A stretch of DNA of 62,483 nt, taken from a virus. Of the stretch, positions 48,636-55,828 are shown one piece after another (the first letter of the stretch is position 1; each line of letters begins with the position of its first letter). Location of the stretch: IMG/VR virus record IMGVR_UViG_3300038832_000018, positions 1 to 62,483 of that record; one strand, given 5' to 3'. A program made the translations under genes and the position numbers. Under the pieces are notes generated by a model that was given only the letters and a program-made list of their open reading frames with translations, was not told where the DNA came from and did not search any database.

Positions 48636-49030
48636 TAGGCTTCGTAAATAACCAAGAACTCAATAGTGAAGGCAGTCGCCACACTAGGGGTGATCTTAAT
48701 GTCCTGATCTCCGTTGTAGGGGAGAAGGCACCAGTCGCCTGCGTAGAGGCGGCCAAGGAGTTGGGACTCCACAGTGATCACGGCGTTCTCCGTGGCCACA
48801 GTGCTGGTGTTCTTGATGTACACTTTGTGAGCCTTATCGTCAGCGTAGTCAGCCTTGTCGACAAGAGTGTACTGAGAAGTAGACGTGGTCGTCTTGCGAC
48901 CCACGCCCGTGGTTTGATCTAATCCCGTGGTCGTGCCCGCTTTAGTGAGCGTAGCGGTGGTAGTCAGAGCAAGCGCATCACCAGTGAGGTCTGCGCTGGA
49001 CAGTGTAATTGATGCGGTTGTAGTTGGCAT
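48635..49030 (-). CDS. Beta-sandwich minor virion protein, 131 aa
   Basis: 131 residues. MPTTTASITLSSADLTGDAL, Thr-rich N-terminus, then AHKVYIKNTSTVATENAVIT, LLGRLYAGDWCLLPYNGDQD and a closing strand. A paralogue of the downstream 135-aa protein by layout. A TATATTTG element lies 16 nt upstream of the ATG, so it begins a new transcription unit. Confidence 0.65.
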   Translation of the reverse strand: MPTTTASITLSSADLTGDALALTTTATLTKAGTTTGLDQTTGVGRKTTTSTSQYTLVDKADYADDKAHKVYIKNTSTVATENAVITVESQLLGRLYAGDWCLLPYNGDQDIKITPSVATAFTIEFLVIYEA

Positions 49031-49046
49031 ACCTAGTTATTTACAG

Positions 49047-49054
49047 CAAATATA
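49047..49054 (-). promoter_or_regulatory. Bacteroidota -7 element TATATTTG
   Basis: Minus-strand TATATTTG, 16 nt before the ATG at 49030, lying in the 27-nt gap after the Lys-rich 84-aa gene. Confidence 0.68.
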
Positions 49055-49057
49055 ATA

Positions 49058-49312
49058 CTATTTCTTTTTAGACTTTTTCTTGGCTTTGGCAGCAATCTTA
49101 GCGGCCTCCTTCTTGCCAAAGGCAGATTTAACCCGAGCCATAGCCCAAGCGTGCTGAGAAACTTTAGGTCTGTTTCCGCTACTCATGTACGCCGCTAGTC
49201 CACGACGATACACTTCTTTTTGAGCGGCAGACAAACCTGCCATACCCCCGCCTTTCTTTTTGGTCTTCCCGCCTTTCTTTTTGGTCTTCCCGCCTTTTTT
49301 GTAGACCTTCAT
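49058..49312 (-). CDS. Lys/Gly-repeat small basic protein, 84 aa
   Basis: 84 residues. It starts MKVYKKGGKTKKKGGKTKKK, an 8-residue tandem repeat (GGKTKKK) also visible in the DNA as a repeated TTTCTTTTTGGTCTTCC. A helical middle (SAAQKEVYRRGLAAYMSSGN) and a poly-Lys end (AKKKSKKK) follow. It probably binds DNA or is packed in the head. Overlaps the next gene upstream by 4 nt. Confidence 0.65.
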   Translation of the reverse strand: MKVYKKGGKTKKKGGKTKKKGGGMAGLSAAQKEVYRRGLAAYMSSGNRPKVSQHAWAMARVKSAFGKKEAAKIAAKAKKKSKKK

Positions 49313-49518
49313 TTAGCTCCCATCTGCTTCTTGACGTTGGGGTGTGCTGCCGCCCTTTTAGCCTGTGCAGGATCGTCTAGGATGCCATCTAACATCTTAC
49401 CGCCTTCCGCAAAGACCTTGCCCCCGTACATGTACATAGGCATCTTGCCGCCACCTGGCATCTTCTTCATCTCACCTCCCATCATGTACTTGGGGGTGTC
49501 TTTCTTTTTCATCTTCAT
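49309..49518 (-). CDS. Met/Gly/Lys-rich small protein, 69 aa
   Basis: 69 residues with MMGGEMKKMPGGGKMPMYMY and further GGK motifs, then a short helical end (DPAQAKRAAAHPNVKKQ). It belongs with its two neighbours to a group of small proteins rich in GGK. It overlaps both neighbours by 4 nt. Possibly a virion component; function unknown. Confidence 0.6.
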   Translation of the reverse strand: MKMKKKDTPKYMMGGEMKKMPGGGKMPMYMYGGKVFAEGGKMLDGILDDPAQAKRAAAHPNVKKQMGAK

Positions 49519-49706
49519 ATCTGATCTCTTCTTTTCATGAGTTGTTTTAGCCTCTCCGCAACCGCTGGCGGGAATCCTTTCTTTTTTCTTTTACCCTTAG
49601 TGCCACGGTGCTTATCGTAGATAGCAGCAATCTGACTCATCAGCTTCTTGCGCTCCGCTACGTTCGAGCTCCCCTTAGTGTACTTCGGGTTGAACTTCTT
49701 AGCCAT
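49515..49706 (-). CDS. Basic small protein, 63 aa
   Basis: 63 residues, MAKKFNPKYTKGSSNVAERK, then HRGTKGKRKKKGFPPAVAER and a helical basic end. Strongly cationic and likely to bind nucleic acid. It overlaps both neighbours (4 and 8 nt). No family recognised. Confidence 0.6.
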   Translation of the reverse strand: MAKKFNPKYTKGSSNVAERKKLMSQIAAIYDKHRGTKGKRKKKGFPPAVAERLKQLMKRRDQI

Positions 49707-49884
49707 GACTAACGAGCTTGAAGTTGGCCTTTTTGACTGCTCCTGGGTGAGGCTTGTACTCCCCCTTCATGAGAAAGTACCTGCCGTTTTCGAGCATCCA
49801 GTGGTGACCAGCAGGCGGGTCAACGCTTGCAGTCTTCTGGCTAATCTTCAACTTTCCTCCCTTGTTATACTTCACGGTATTCAT
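49699..49884 (-). CDS. Small basic protein, 61 aa
   Basis: 61 residues, MNTVKYNKGGKLKISQKTAS, then GHHWMLENGRYFLMKGEYKP. The N-terminal YNKGGK echoes the GGK motifs of the neighbouring small proteins. Start shares a base with the stop of the thioredoxin-like gene. Function unknown. Confidence 0.6.
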   Translation of the reverse strand: MNTVKYNKGGKLKISQKTASVDPPAGHHWMLENGRYFLMKGEYKPHPGAVKKANFKLVSHG

Positions 49885-50249
49885 TAGAACGAACTCATTA
49901 GAATCTCATCTACACTCTCTTGAACATCAGACTTTGAGGCTTCTATAGCCATCATAATGTTTGCCTGAAATCTCTCTACCTCCTCCCCGTCGTTAAAGAT
50001 AATAATAGTAGGGACCACTACGATCTTGTACTCTTGCTGCAGCTCTGGGCTAGATGCAATGTCTACTCGAGATGTGGTACAGTCGCTAAGGTCTTCAATC
50101 CATTCGACGCTGTTCGCCGCATTGAAGCTCGCGTTGAACTCCACGACGCAAACGCCAGACTCGCACACTTCACTCTCCGCAGGCACAGCCACATACACAG
50201 CAGCCGAGAACAGAGCAGAGAAGGCCAAGAGGGCAAGCACACTTTTCAT
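49884..50249 (-). CDS. Exported thioredoxin-fold protein without CxxC
   Basis: 121 residues. Signal peptide MKSVLALLAFSALFSAAVYV. The mature part shows CVVEFNASFNAANSVEWIED, the strand-helix start of a thioredoxin fold, with ASFNAA where a redox CxxC should be, then a central strand and VVVPTIIIFNDGEEVERFQA with the cis-Pro turn. The absence of the CxxC motif argues against disulphide exchange; it may be a periplasmic binding or chaperone-like protein. Cysteines CESGVC lie just after the signal region and might form a separate disulphide. Confidence 0.72.
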   Translation of the reverse strand: MKSVLALLAFSALFSAAVYVAVPAESEVCESGVCVVEFNASFNAANSVEWIEDLSDCTTSRVDIASSPELQQEYKIVVVPTIIIFNDGEEVERFQANIMMAIEASKSDVQESVDEILMSSF

Positions 50250-50257
50250 TGTTCATG

Positions 50258-50542
50258 TTATTTGAGTTGATCGATTTTTTCTTCGATGCGTTTGATGTCC
50301 TGCTTAATCTCCCCGACGTCCTCCTGCGTAGACATGATGGTCTGACGAATCAGCTGATCCTTCATGTCGAACTCCATGCGAGAAACCTCCGACGGGAGTG
50401 GCTCAGGCAGTTCCTTCGCCTCGGCGATGTCGGCCTGCAGGGTAAACCACATTCCGATTAGAGATGCCATCCCCACTCCAATCCCCGCCAGCGACTTGAT
50501 GCTGACGTTGAACCCCATATCCTCGTTAATCTCTTTTGCCAT
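50258..50542 (-). CDS. Membrane-anchored coiled-coil protein, spanin-like candidate
   Basis: 94 residues. A single hydrophobic segment, LAGIGVGMASLIGMWFTLQA (~18-38), is followed by Pro-rich KELPEPLPSEVSR and a long coiled coil to the C-terminus (DVGEIKQDIKRIEEKIDQLK). This one-TM plus periplasmic coiled-coil layout resembles inner-membrane spanins or small holin partners. It is 1 nt from the outer-membrane barrel gene, supporting an envelope-related role. Not provable by sequence alone. Confidence 0.6.
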   Translation of the reverse strand: MAKEINEDMGFNVSIKSLAGIGVGMASLIGMWFTLQADIAEAKELPEPLPSEVSRMEFDMKDQLIRQTIMSTQEDVGEIKQDIKRIEEKIDQLK

Positions 50543-50543
50543 A

Positions 50544-51578
50544 TTAGAATATTACGTAGTTGACCCCCACCGAGAAGTCGTGCCACTCCCTGTTCCAGTA
50601 CTTGTTGTATCTCCCCTCCAGGAAGCAGCCAAGGGATCTGTTCAGCTTCCAACCAAAAATCAACCCGCCGCTGTAGTCAACCCACTGCCCCCCGTTGAGC
50701 TGGAAGTAAGAAAACTCTGACCCAGTATCTAGGTGACGAGGCAACACATTCCCCCAAGAGTGCAACCAGAAGTCTTTGGTGTAGTGGTAGTAGTCGAAAC
50801 CAGCCACGAGAGAGTAGTTCCACTCTGTGTCTAGCTCACCACGCTTGCGCTGAACGTATTCGTCAAGGACCTGCGGTATGATAACCTCTCGCCACACCTC
50901 AAAGCTGTTGGCGACAACAGTCCCGTCGGGGTCCATGTACTCCCCCGTAGAGAAGTCGTAGCTGTACCCCTCGCTGAAGGCGAGCTGAGTATAGTGCAGG
51001 CTTCCGTTCGGGAGCTCCCATTGCTTTAGCGGATCATACCCGTATGGCTCAGAGATGCGCTGTGCCGCCCCGATATTGAAAGACAGCTTCCCCTTGCTGT
51101 TAATGCGCAGTCTCTGCGAAGCCTCGAGGTAACTGACGTCAGCAAAGCCGTCCTGCACGTACTCCACTTTGCCTACAAACCTGCCCCCGACATATCTGAG
51201 GAAGTGGTTCTGGTCTAGGTACAGCACCCCCTGCTGTCTGCGGTAGTCGCTTTCGAACAGGAACTCGAAACCTTTGACCGTACCGATCGTAGCTGCATCA
51301 GAGTACGAGTGCTCCTCACCATTATAGAACACGTTGGCCCTGTTCTCATACTTGAACCTGGCGATCTTACGGATGCCAAGAGTCAAGGAGTAATCGAACG
51401 GAGTCTCCACAATGTCCGTGGAGAGCGGTCCGTTGACTACAGAGTACGTATTGTAATCAGACAAGGAGTTGTTCCCATTGACAGCCGCGTAGAAGGTCGA
51501 GAATCGAAACGCCTTCTTCAGAGTCTGAGCCCCACTCACCAGTGGGATGCACAGAAGTAGAGCCAGTATTAGCCTCAT
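50544..51578 (-). CDS. Outer-membrane beta-barrel protein, 344 aa
   Basis: 344 residues. Signal peptide MRLILALLLCIPLVSGAQ. The mature part consists of alternating amphipathic strands rich in Tyr/Trp/Phe (FKYENRANVFYNGEEHSY, SYLEASQRLRINSKGKLSFN) and ends FSVGVNYVIF, an aromatic C-terminal strand typical of Bam-inserted barrels. Phage-encoded outer-membrane proteins can alter surface receptors or exclude other phages; alternatively it assists lysis. It overlaps the T9SS type A gene by 4 nt, so these envelope genes are expressed together. Confidence 0.8.
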   Translation of the reverse strand: MRLILALLLCIPLVSGAQTLKKAFRFSTFYAAVNGNNSLSDYNTYSVVNGPLSTDIVETPFDYSLTLGIRKIARFKYENRANVFYNGEEHSYSDAATIGTVKGFEFLFESDYRRQQGVLYLDQNHFLRYVGGRFVGKVEYVQDGFADVSYLEASQRLRINSKGKLSFNIGAAQRISEPYGYDPLKQWELPNGSLHYTQLAFSEGYSYDFSTGEYMDPDGTVVANSFEVWREVIIPQVLDEYVQRKRGELDTEWNYSLVAGFDYYHYTKDFWLHSWGNVLPRHLDTGSEFSYFQLNGGQWVDYSGGLIFGWKLNRSLGCFLEGRYNKYWNREWHDFSVGVNYVIF

Positions 51579-54235
51579 AGCTTCACAATAGTTTGCTTGA
51601 ACATGCGATTGTCAGACACCAAGATCAAGTGATACACCCCTACAGGCCACTGCGATGCGTCTTGTGTAGAGCTAGAGGACCGCAGCACCTCTCTGCCAGT
51701 AGCATCAAAGACAGTCAAAACAAACGGGTATGGGGAGTCCACATAGAACTGACGCTCTACAACCGTCGGGCGGATCGCAACCTCTTCTTCTAGATCAGGG
51801 ACGCCCGTTGGCCAGCCTTGCTGACAGTAGTCGTACAGGCCGATGCACTCACTGTCCCACTCAGCCTCACAGCAGTAGGGGTCAACCTCAATTACCCAGC
51901 CGTAGCAAGAGTCGTTCAGCCAGTACGGGACACCTGGGCCCGTAGCACACCCCGCGTCATACAGGCAGTCCCCTTCAGTGTTCGCCTCAGGGTTGTAGTT
52001 GTACGCCGATACATCCATACACCCCAGCACAAACGGGATACAGCTCTCGTTATCTACGTTAGCCTCCTCGTCGAAGTTCAAGGCGTTCGGATCCGTGCAG
52101 CCAAAAACCGCAAGGGTTTCGCAACTGCCGTCATCAAAGTCTGCCACATATCCCTGCTCATAGTACTCAAGGTATCCAGCCTGCATACACCCAGCGGCAT
52201 AGTAGCAACTGCTGTCAGGGCTATTAGCGAACTCGTCGTAGTTCTGAGCCAAAGTATCCAAGCACCCGTACGCATACTCTTCACAAAAGTTCCCACAATA
52301 AGTCGTGGCCTTATAAGTGTAAGGGAACGGGATGATGCTCCACTGGGGGACGTTAATGAGCGTGTCCCCCGTAGGTCCCTCAAGCATAAACCCACATTGA
52401 GCGATGCTAAACATAGACTGAGGAGTGGGGAAGAAGTAAAGCTCTACTTCCTCTTCGCTAGACAGGTACAACTCGAAAGACTCTTCTAGTCCGTCGTCGG
52501 GCCCCACCTTATACTGTGGGGACAACCACTCACCCTGACGTACCCCCAGCCAGCTACCGAACCATCCGTCTGCAGCACCGTCAGTAAGAGTCAGTGTATA
52601 GAAGCAAGAGTCGGGCTGCAGCTCTACGTTTGCGAGCGTGTCGTAGTTGTAGTACGCACTGTCAATACACCCATACACCACAGGGGTTTCACATAGCTCC
52701 TCTAGAAACAGTGTTGCGTCAGGGTTGTATTCGAGATAGTCAGGGTCACCACACCCTACGATGTCCTCCACCTGAAGGCATTCAGGGGTCTGGAAAACGT
52801 GCTGGAAGTTGTAGCCGAAGTTGGCCTGTGCGGGATCCATAGCATACACCTCCTCACCGCAAGCAAGGATGCCAAACCCACCGTCCTCTCCCCCCCACTG
52901 AGCGCCGTTCAAGCCATCACCATAGACATCGCTGATGGTAAACGAGACCTGACTGCCGATAGGAGCACAGACACTATTGAAGATCGGGATTCCTGTGGGC
53001 TCCCCCGAGTACTCGCCAGCCAAAACAGCTGCAAGGATTTCGTCGTTGGTGACATCTGCCAGTGACCACCCCGTCTCCCCTGGGTAGTTGTCAGGTACAA
53101 TTACCACTGTGATCTCAGTTTCTGTGACATCACAATCCGCAGACTCAAGGATGTTGCAGTTCTGATCGAAGTTGGCCCACGGGTTCCAGTTGATTGCATC
53201 GGGGTTCGTACAGCCTGGGATAGCTCCGCAGGGCAGGCAACTCTCCCAGCAAAACGCAGGCAGGGCCATAGGGCCCTGCACGTTTACCGAGCGGTTGACA
53301 TAACCGAACTCATCGAAAAGGAAACACGGGGATTCCGCAACGCCGACAGGTAGCTCCTGATACTCCCAGTTGTCGGCAGAGAACTTCCACAGGTACTGCC
53401 CCGCAGCCATGTCAACAGTGGCCTCCCACACCCCATCTCCATCGGGGTCTTCCATCGGGACGCAGGCGCCACACCAACCGAAGTAGTCTGAGTTGACCTC
53501 GGGCGTTACAATCCCCTCTGGGTGTGGGCCGTTTAGGTCTAGCCTAAACGTAACCTCATAGAGGCAAGGCTCCCCTTCGAAAATGGCGGCTGGGTTATAA
53601 TTAGAAGCCTCGTCATCCATGCAGCCCAGCACGGGCGGTGGGCAAGGCAACAGGTTGATAGGGATGTCGAGCTGCGCGGTATTGAAGTCCAATACTTCGA
53701 TGTTCAGCCCACACGCATTGCTTAATACGATATACCCTTCCCCGTACTCGCAACAGATTCCGTCCCCGAAGCTGTCGTACGCCACAAACGTATACGGGCC
53801 AGGTGGTAGGTTGACCAGCGTCTCTCCTGCCACACCCGAGGCCACAACAACTGTGTCCGAGAGAATCTCCCAGCTACTTTCCGCTGCGTACTGGTCAGAG
53901 ACAAAGTCCACGTTCACCCAGCTCTGAGCCTGCAAGGATAGGATGGGGAAAAGCAAACACCACTTGACTTTGTTGGCCCAGTAAGCTGCGCTCATCTTGC
54001 CCTTGTTGATGTTCTTTCTGTGACGCGCTTTGAACGAAGCTCTCTGCTTTGCGTTCTGATTGGTCTTTGCCCCTTGCTCTCCGAATCGGATCAGCTTCAC
54101 TTTGTTACCGTCTTTAGCCAAAACGATATGAGATTTCTTAGGGTGCTTAGGCGTTCTCTTTGCTTTGTTGACGCCCTTTAGCCCGTGCTTTTTCAGCAAC
54201 CTTTTGACCCTGTTTCTTACTGGTTCTGAGGACAT
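51575..54235 (-). CDS. Fusion: phage basic domain + signal peptide + T9SS type A secreted protein
   Basis: 886 residues. Residues 1-92 are a basic domain (TPKHPKKSHIVLAKDGNKVK, ASFKARHRKNINKGKMSAAY) like the short KVKW-ending phage domain I recall from other phages. Residues 81-104 (MSAAYWANKVKW, then CLLFPILSLQAQ) also read as a complete signal peptide. Then come beta domains and about eight Cys repeats such as CMDDEASNYNPAA and CTDPNALNFDEEANVDNESC, known from secreted Flavobacteria proteins. The last ~68 residues end VLTVFDATGREVLRSS ... FKQTIVKL, a type A T9SS sorting domain. Met81 (53995) may serve as an internal start giving the exported form. Confidence 0.82.
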   Translation of the reverse strand: MSSEPVRNRVKRLLKKHGLKGVNKAKRTPKHPKKSHIVLAKDGNKVKLIRFGEQGAKTNQNAKQRASFKARHRKNINKGKMSAAYWANKVKWCLLFPILSLQAQSWVNVDFVSDQYAAESSWEILSDTVVVASGVAGETLVNLPPGPYTFVAYDSFGDGICCEYGEGYIVLSNACGLNIEVLDFNTAQLDIPINLLPCPPPVLGCMDDEASNYNPAAIFEGEPCLYEVTFRLDLNGPHPEGIVTPEVNSDYFGWCGACVPMEDPDGDGVWEATVDMAAGQYLWKFSADNWEYQELPVGVAESPCFLFDEFGYVNRSVNVQGPMALPAFCWESCLPCGAIPGCTNPDAINWNPWANFDQNCNILESADCDVTETEITVVIVPDNYPGETGWSLADVTNDEILAAVLAGEYSGEPTGIPIFNSVCAPIGSQVSFTISDVYGDGLNGAQWGGEDGGFGILACGEEVYAMDPAQANFGYNFQHVFQTPECLQVEDIVGCGDPDYLEYNPDATLFLEELCETPVVYGCIDSAYYNYDTLANVELQPDSCFYTLTLTDGAADGWFGSWLGVRQGEWLSPQYKVGPDDGLEESFELYLSSEEEVELYFFPTPQSMFSIAQCGFMLEGPTGDTLINVPQWSIIPFPYTYKATTYCGNFCEEYAYGCLDTLAQNYDEFANSPDSSCYYAAGCMQAGYLEYYEQGYVADFDDGSCETLAVFGCTDPNALNFDEEANVDNESCIPFVLGCMDVSAYNYNPEANTEGDCLYDAGCATGPGVPYWLNDSCYGWVIEVDPYCCEAEWDSECIGLYDYCQQGWPTGVPDLEEEVAIRPTVVERQFYVDSPYPFVLTVFDATGREVLRSSSSTQDASQWPVGVYHLILVSDNRMFKQTIVKL

Positions 54236-54239
54236 TACG

Positions 54240-54247
54240 CAAATGTA
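54240..54247 (-). promoter_or_regulatory. Bacteroidota -7 element TACATTTG
   Basis: Minus-strand TACATTTG, 4 nt before the ATG at 54235, in the 16-nt gap after the 84-aa gene. Predicts a leaderless start for the 886-aa gene. Confidence 0.68.
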
Positions 54248-54251
54248 ACAA

Positions 54252-54506
54252 TCAAGGCTTTACCCCATACTCGCCTGCTGATAGTGTATACGTCGTCTCC
54301 CCGTTAGTTGGGTGGACGTATGTATAGCTTTTGTCTGAAGGCAATACCATGCTCTCGTATGTCGCGGTATACGTGCCGTCGCCGTTGTCTCGGCACTCTG
54401 ACAACTCAACCTCGTTGTACCCAAAGTTCATGTGATGAACCCTAGAGTCCAACCAAGACTCCAACAGGTCTTCTTCAGATGTAATTGTAACTGAGTATGT
54501 AGCCAT
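54252..54506 (-). CDS. Hypothetical protein, 84 aa
   Basis: 84 residues, MATYSVTITSEEDLLESWLD, then beta strands with SECRDNGDGTYTATYESMVL and a GETTYTLSAGEYGV end. It resembles a small Ig-like or beta-grasp domain and may cap the RCC1-like fibre gene two nt upstream. No family recognised. Confidence 0.62.
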   Translation of the reverse strand: MATYSVTITSEEDLLESWLDSRVHHMNFGYNEVELSECRDNGDGTYTATYESMVLPSDKSYTYVHPTNGETTYTLSAGEYGVKP

Positions 54507-54508
54507 GA

Positions 54509-55828
54509 TTAGTAGATTCCAGCAACCCCGTACTTTGTACTAGATCCGAAGTTCACGAATGGGGTCCAGTAGTTTCCCGAGGCAAGGTCTTGAGCATAAA
54601 TCTCCGTGGCAGTAAAGGTGTTACTCAAACTTCCATCAATCACACCTCCGTATTGATTGTACCCCCAATAGAACAACCTGTTGCCCTTTTGCGCAGACAT
54701 CCCGTAGTCACTACTGGACTGACCAGTTGGGTCGGCCTCTACTCTCACCCAGTTCGTGTCACTACCTATCTGAACAAAGTTGCCAGCCTTGTTGTCGGTG
54801 TTGGAGCCGTCACCTCTACGGGCTGTACCCTCTCCTGTGTGATACAGCTCCCCCGAAGTATTGATCAGAAGCATCGCATTGTTTGTAAGACAGCCCTGAA
54901 CCCAATCGCTTTGTAGGCTGCCTCCGACATTCCCAGTTTGGGTCGGCTTAGTCAAGTCGGACGAGGAGTTCAGACCGAACCTTTCTTGGCTATCCTCGTC
55001 TCCCCAAGCGTACACTTCCCCACCCCTGATCAAGAAGCCTCCGTCGTAGTTGACAGTAAAGAAGGTGATGTTCGTATTGGTGAAGTTGTCGCTGTTGATG
55101 GCAGTCCAGCTGGTTGTGTTCCCACTGTTTGTGTCAAGCCCAGTCATGTACTGATAGTTTCTACCCGCCACATAAAGAACATCGCTGCTCGTCTTCGTCG
55201 CCAAGGAGTAAAACCTACTTCTCTTGACGTCTTGCCAGTCCGAGTCAGAACCAACCTGAGCCCAAGAACTATATTGGGCTGTGGTATTGCCCGTTCCTGC
55301 CTGACCATAGCTGTTTGCACCGATGTAATACATCTTGCCGCTATTGATCGCCAACCCCCCGTCATAGGTAGAAGAGGCCGCTGTCCAACCAGTATCGGAG
55401 TCTCCGACACCCGTGACTTGCTGCCAAGTGTTTGATGATGACCCCTCCATATAACTAGACTGTGAGCCGATTTCCCAAAGCTGTCCTGACGCTGTAATCG
55501 CATAGGCAGCATACCTCCCGTAAGAGATTTTAGTGAAGTCGCTCTTTGACTCGGCAACTCTAACGTATGTCCCGTCTTTGTCGCAAGACAGGTTAACTAC
55601 TGGATTGGCCCCGTAGGCGTGCTTAGGTTGCATGTTACTGGAGTCAGTTCCAGTAGTGCTTATCCTCATGCCACCAAACTTTATAAGTCCAGAAGTAGGC
55701 ACTGTCTCGGTGTATGTCCCGCTGTCAGATACGGGGTTGTAGGCGCCCCCTCCAGAGGCGATGTCTTGACCGTTGATTGATGCTATGTTACCCACGTCGA
55801 TTGCGTTGTACGATGCTATGTCTGGCAT
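54509..55828 (-). CDS. RCC1-like beta-propeller fibre protein, 439 aa
   Basis: 439 residues. N-terminus MPDIASYNAIDVGNIASING, a short motif seen at the base of marine phage fibres. The body contains repeated blades with G-x-L-[WY]-x-x-G units: SGQLWEIGSQSSY, SGKMYYIGANSYGQAGTGNT, GGEVYAWGDEDSQERFG, SGELYHTGEG, GNRLFYWGYNQYGG. This is the RCC1 repeat, indicating a seven-blade propeller. Placement between a collagen-like fibre and virion genes suggests a receptor-binding or adhesion role. Shares a base with the collagen-like gene. Confidence 0.78.
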   Translation of the reverse strand: MPDIASYNAIDVGNIASINGQDIASGGGAYNPVSDSGTYTETVPTSGLIKFGGMRISTTGTDSSNMQPKHAYGANPVVNLSCDKDGTYVRVAESKSDFTKISYGRYAAYAITASGQLWEIGSQSSYMEGSSSNTWQQVTGVGDSDTGWTAASSTYDGGLAINSGKMYYIGANSYGQAGTGNTTAQYSSWAQVGSDSDWQDVKRSRFYSLATKTSSDVLYVAGRNYQYMTGLDTNSGNTTSWTAINSDNFTNTNITFFTVNYDGGFLIRGGEVYAWGDEDSQERFGLNSSSDLTKPTQTGNVGGSLQSDWVQGCLTNNAMLLINTSGELYHTGEGTARRGDGSNTDNKAGNFVQIGSDTNWVRVEADPTGQSSSDYGMSAQKGNRLFYWGYNQYGGVIDGSLSNTFTATEIYAQDLASGNYWTPFVNFGSSTKYGVAGIY

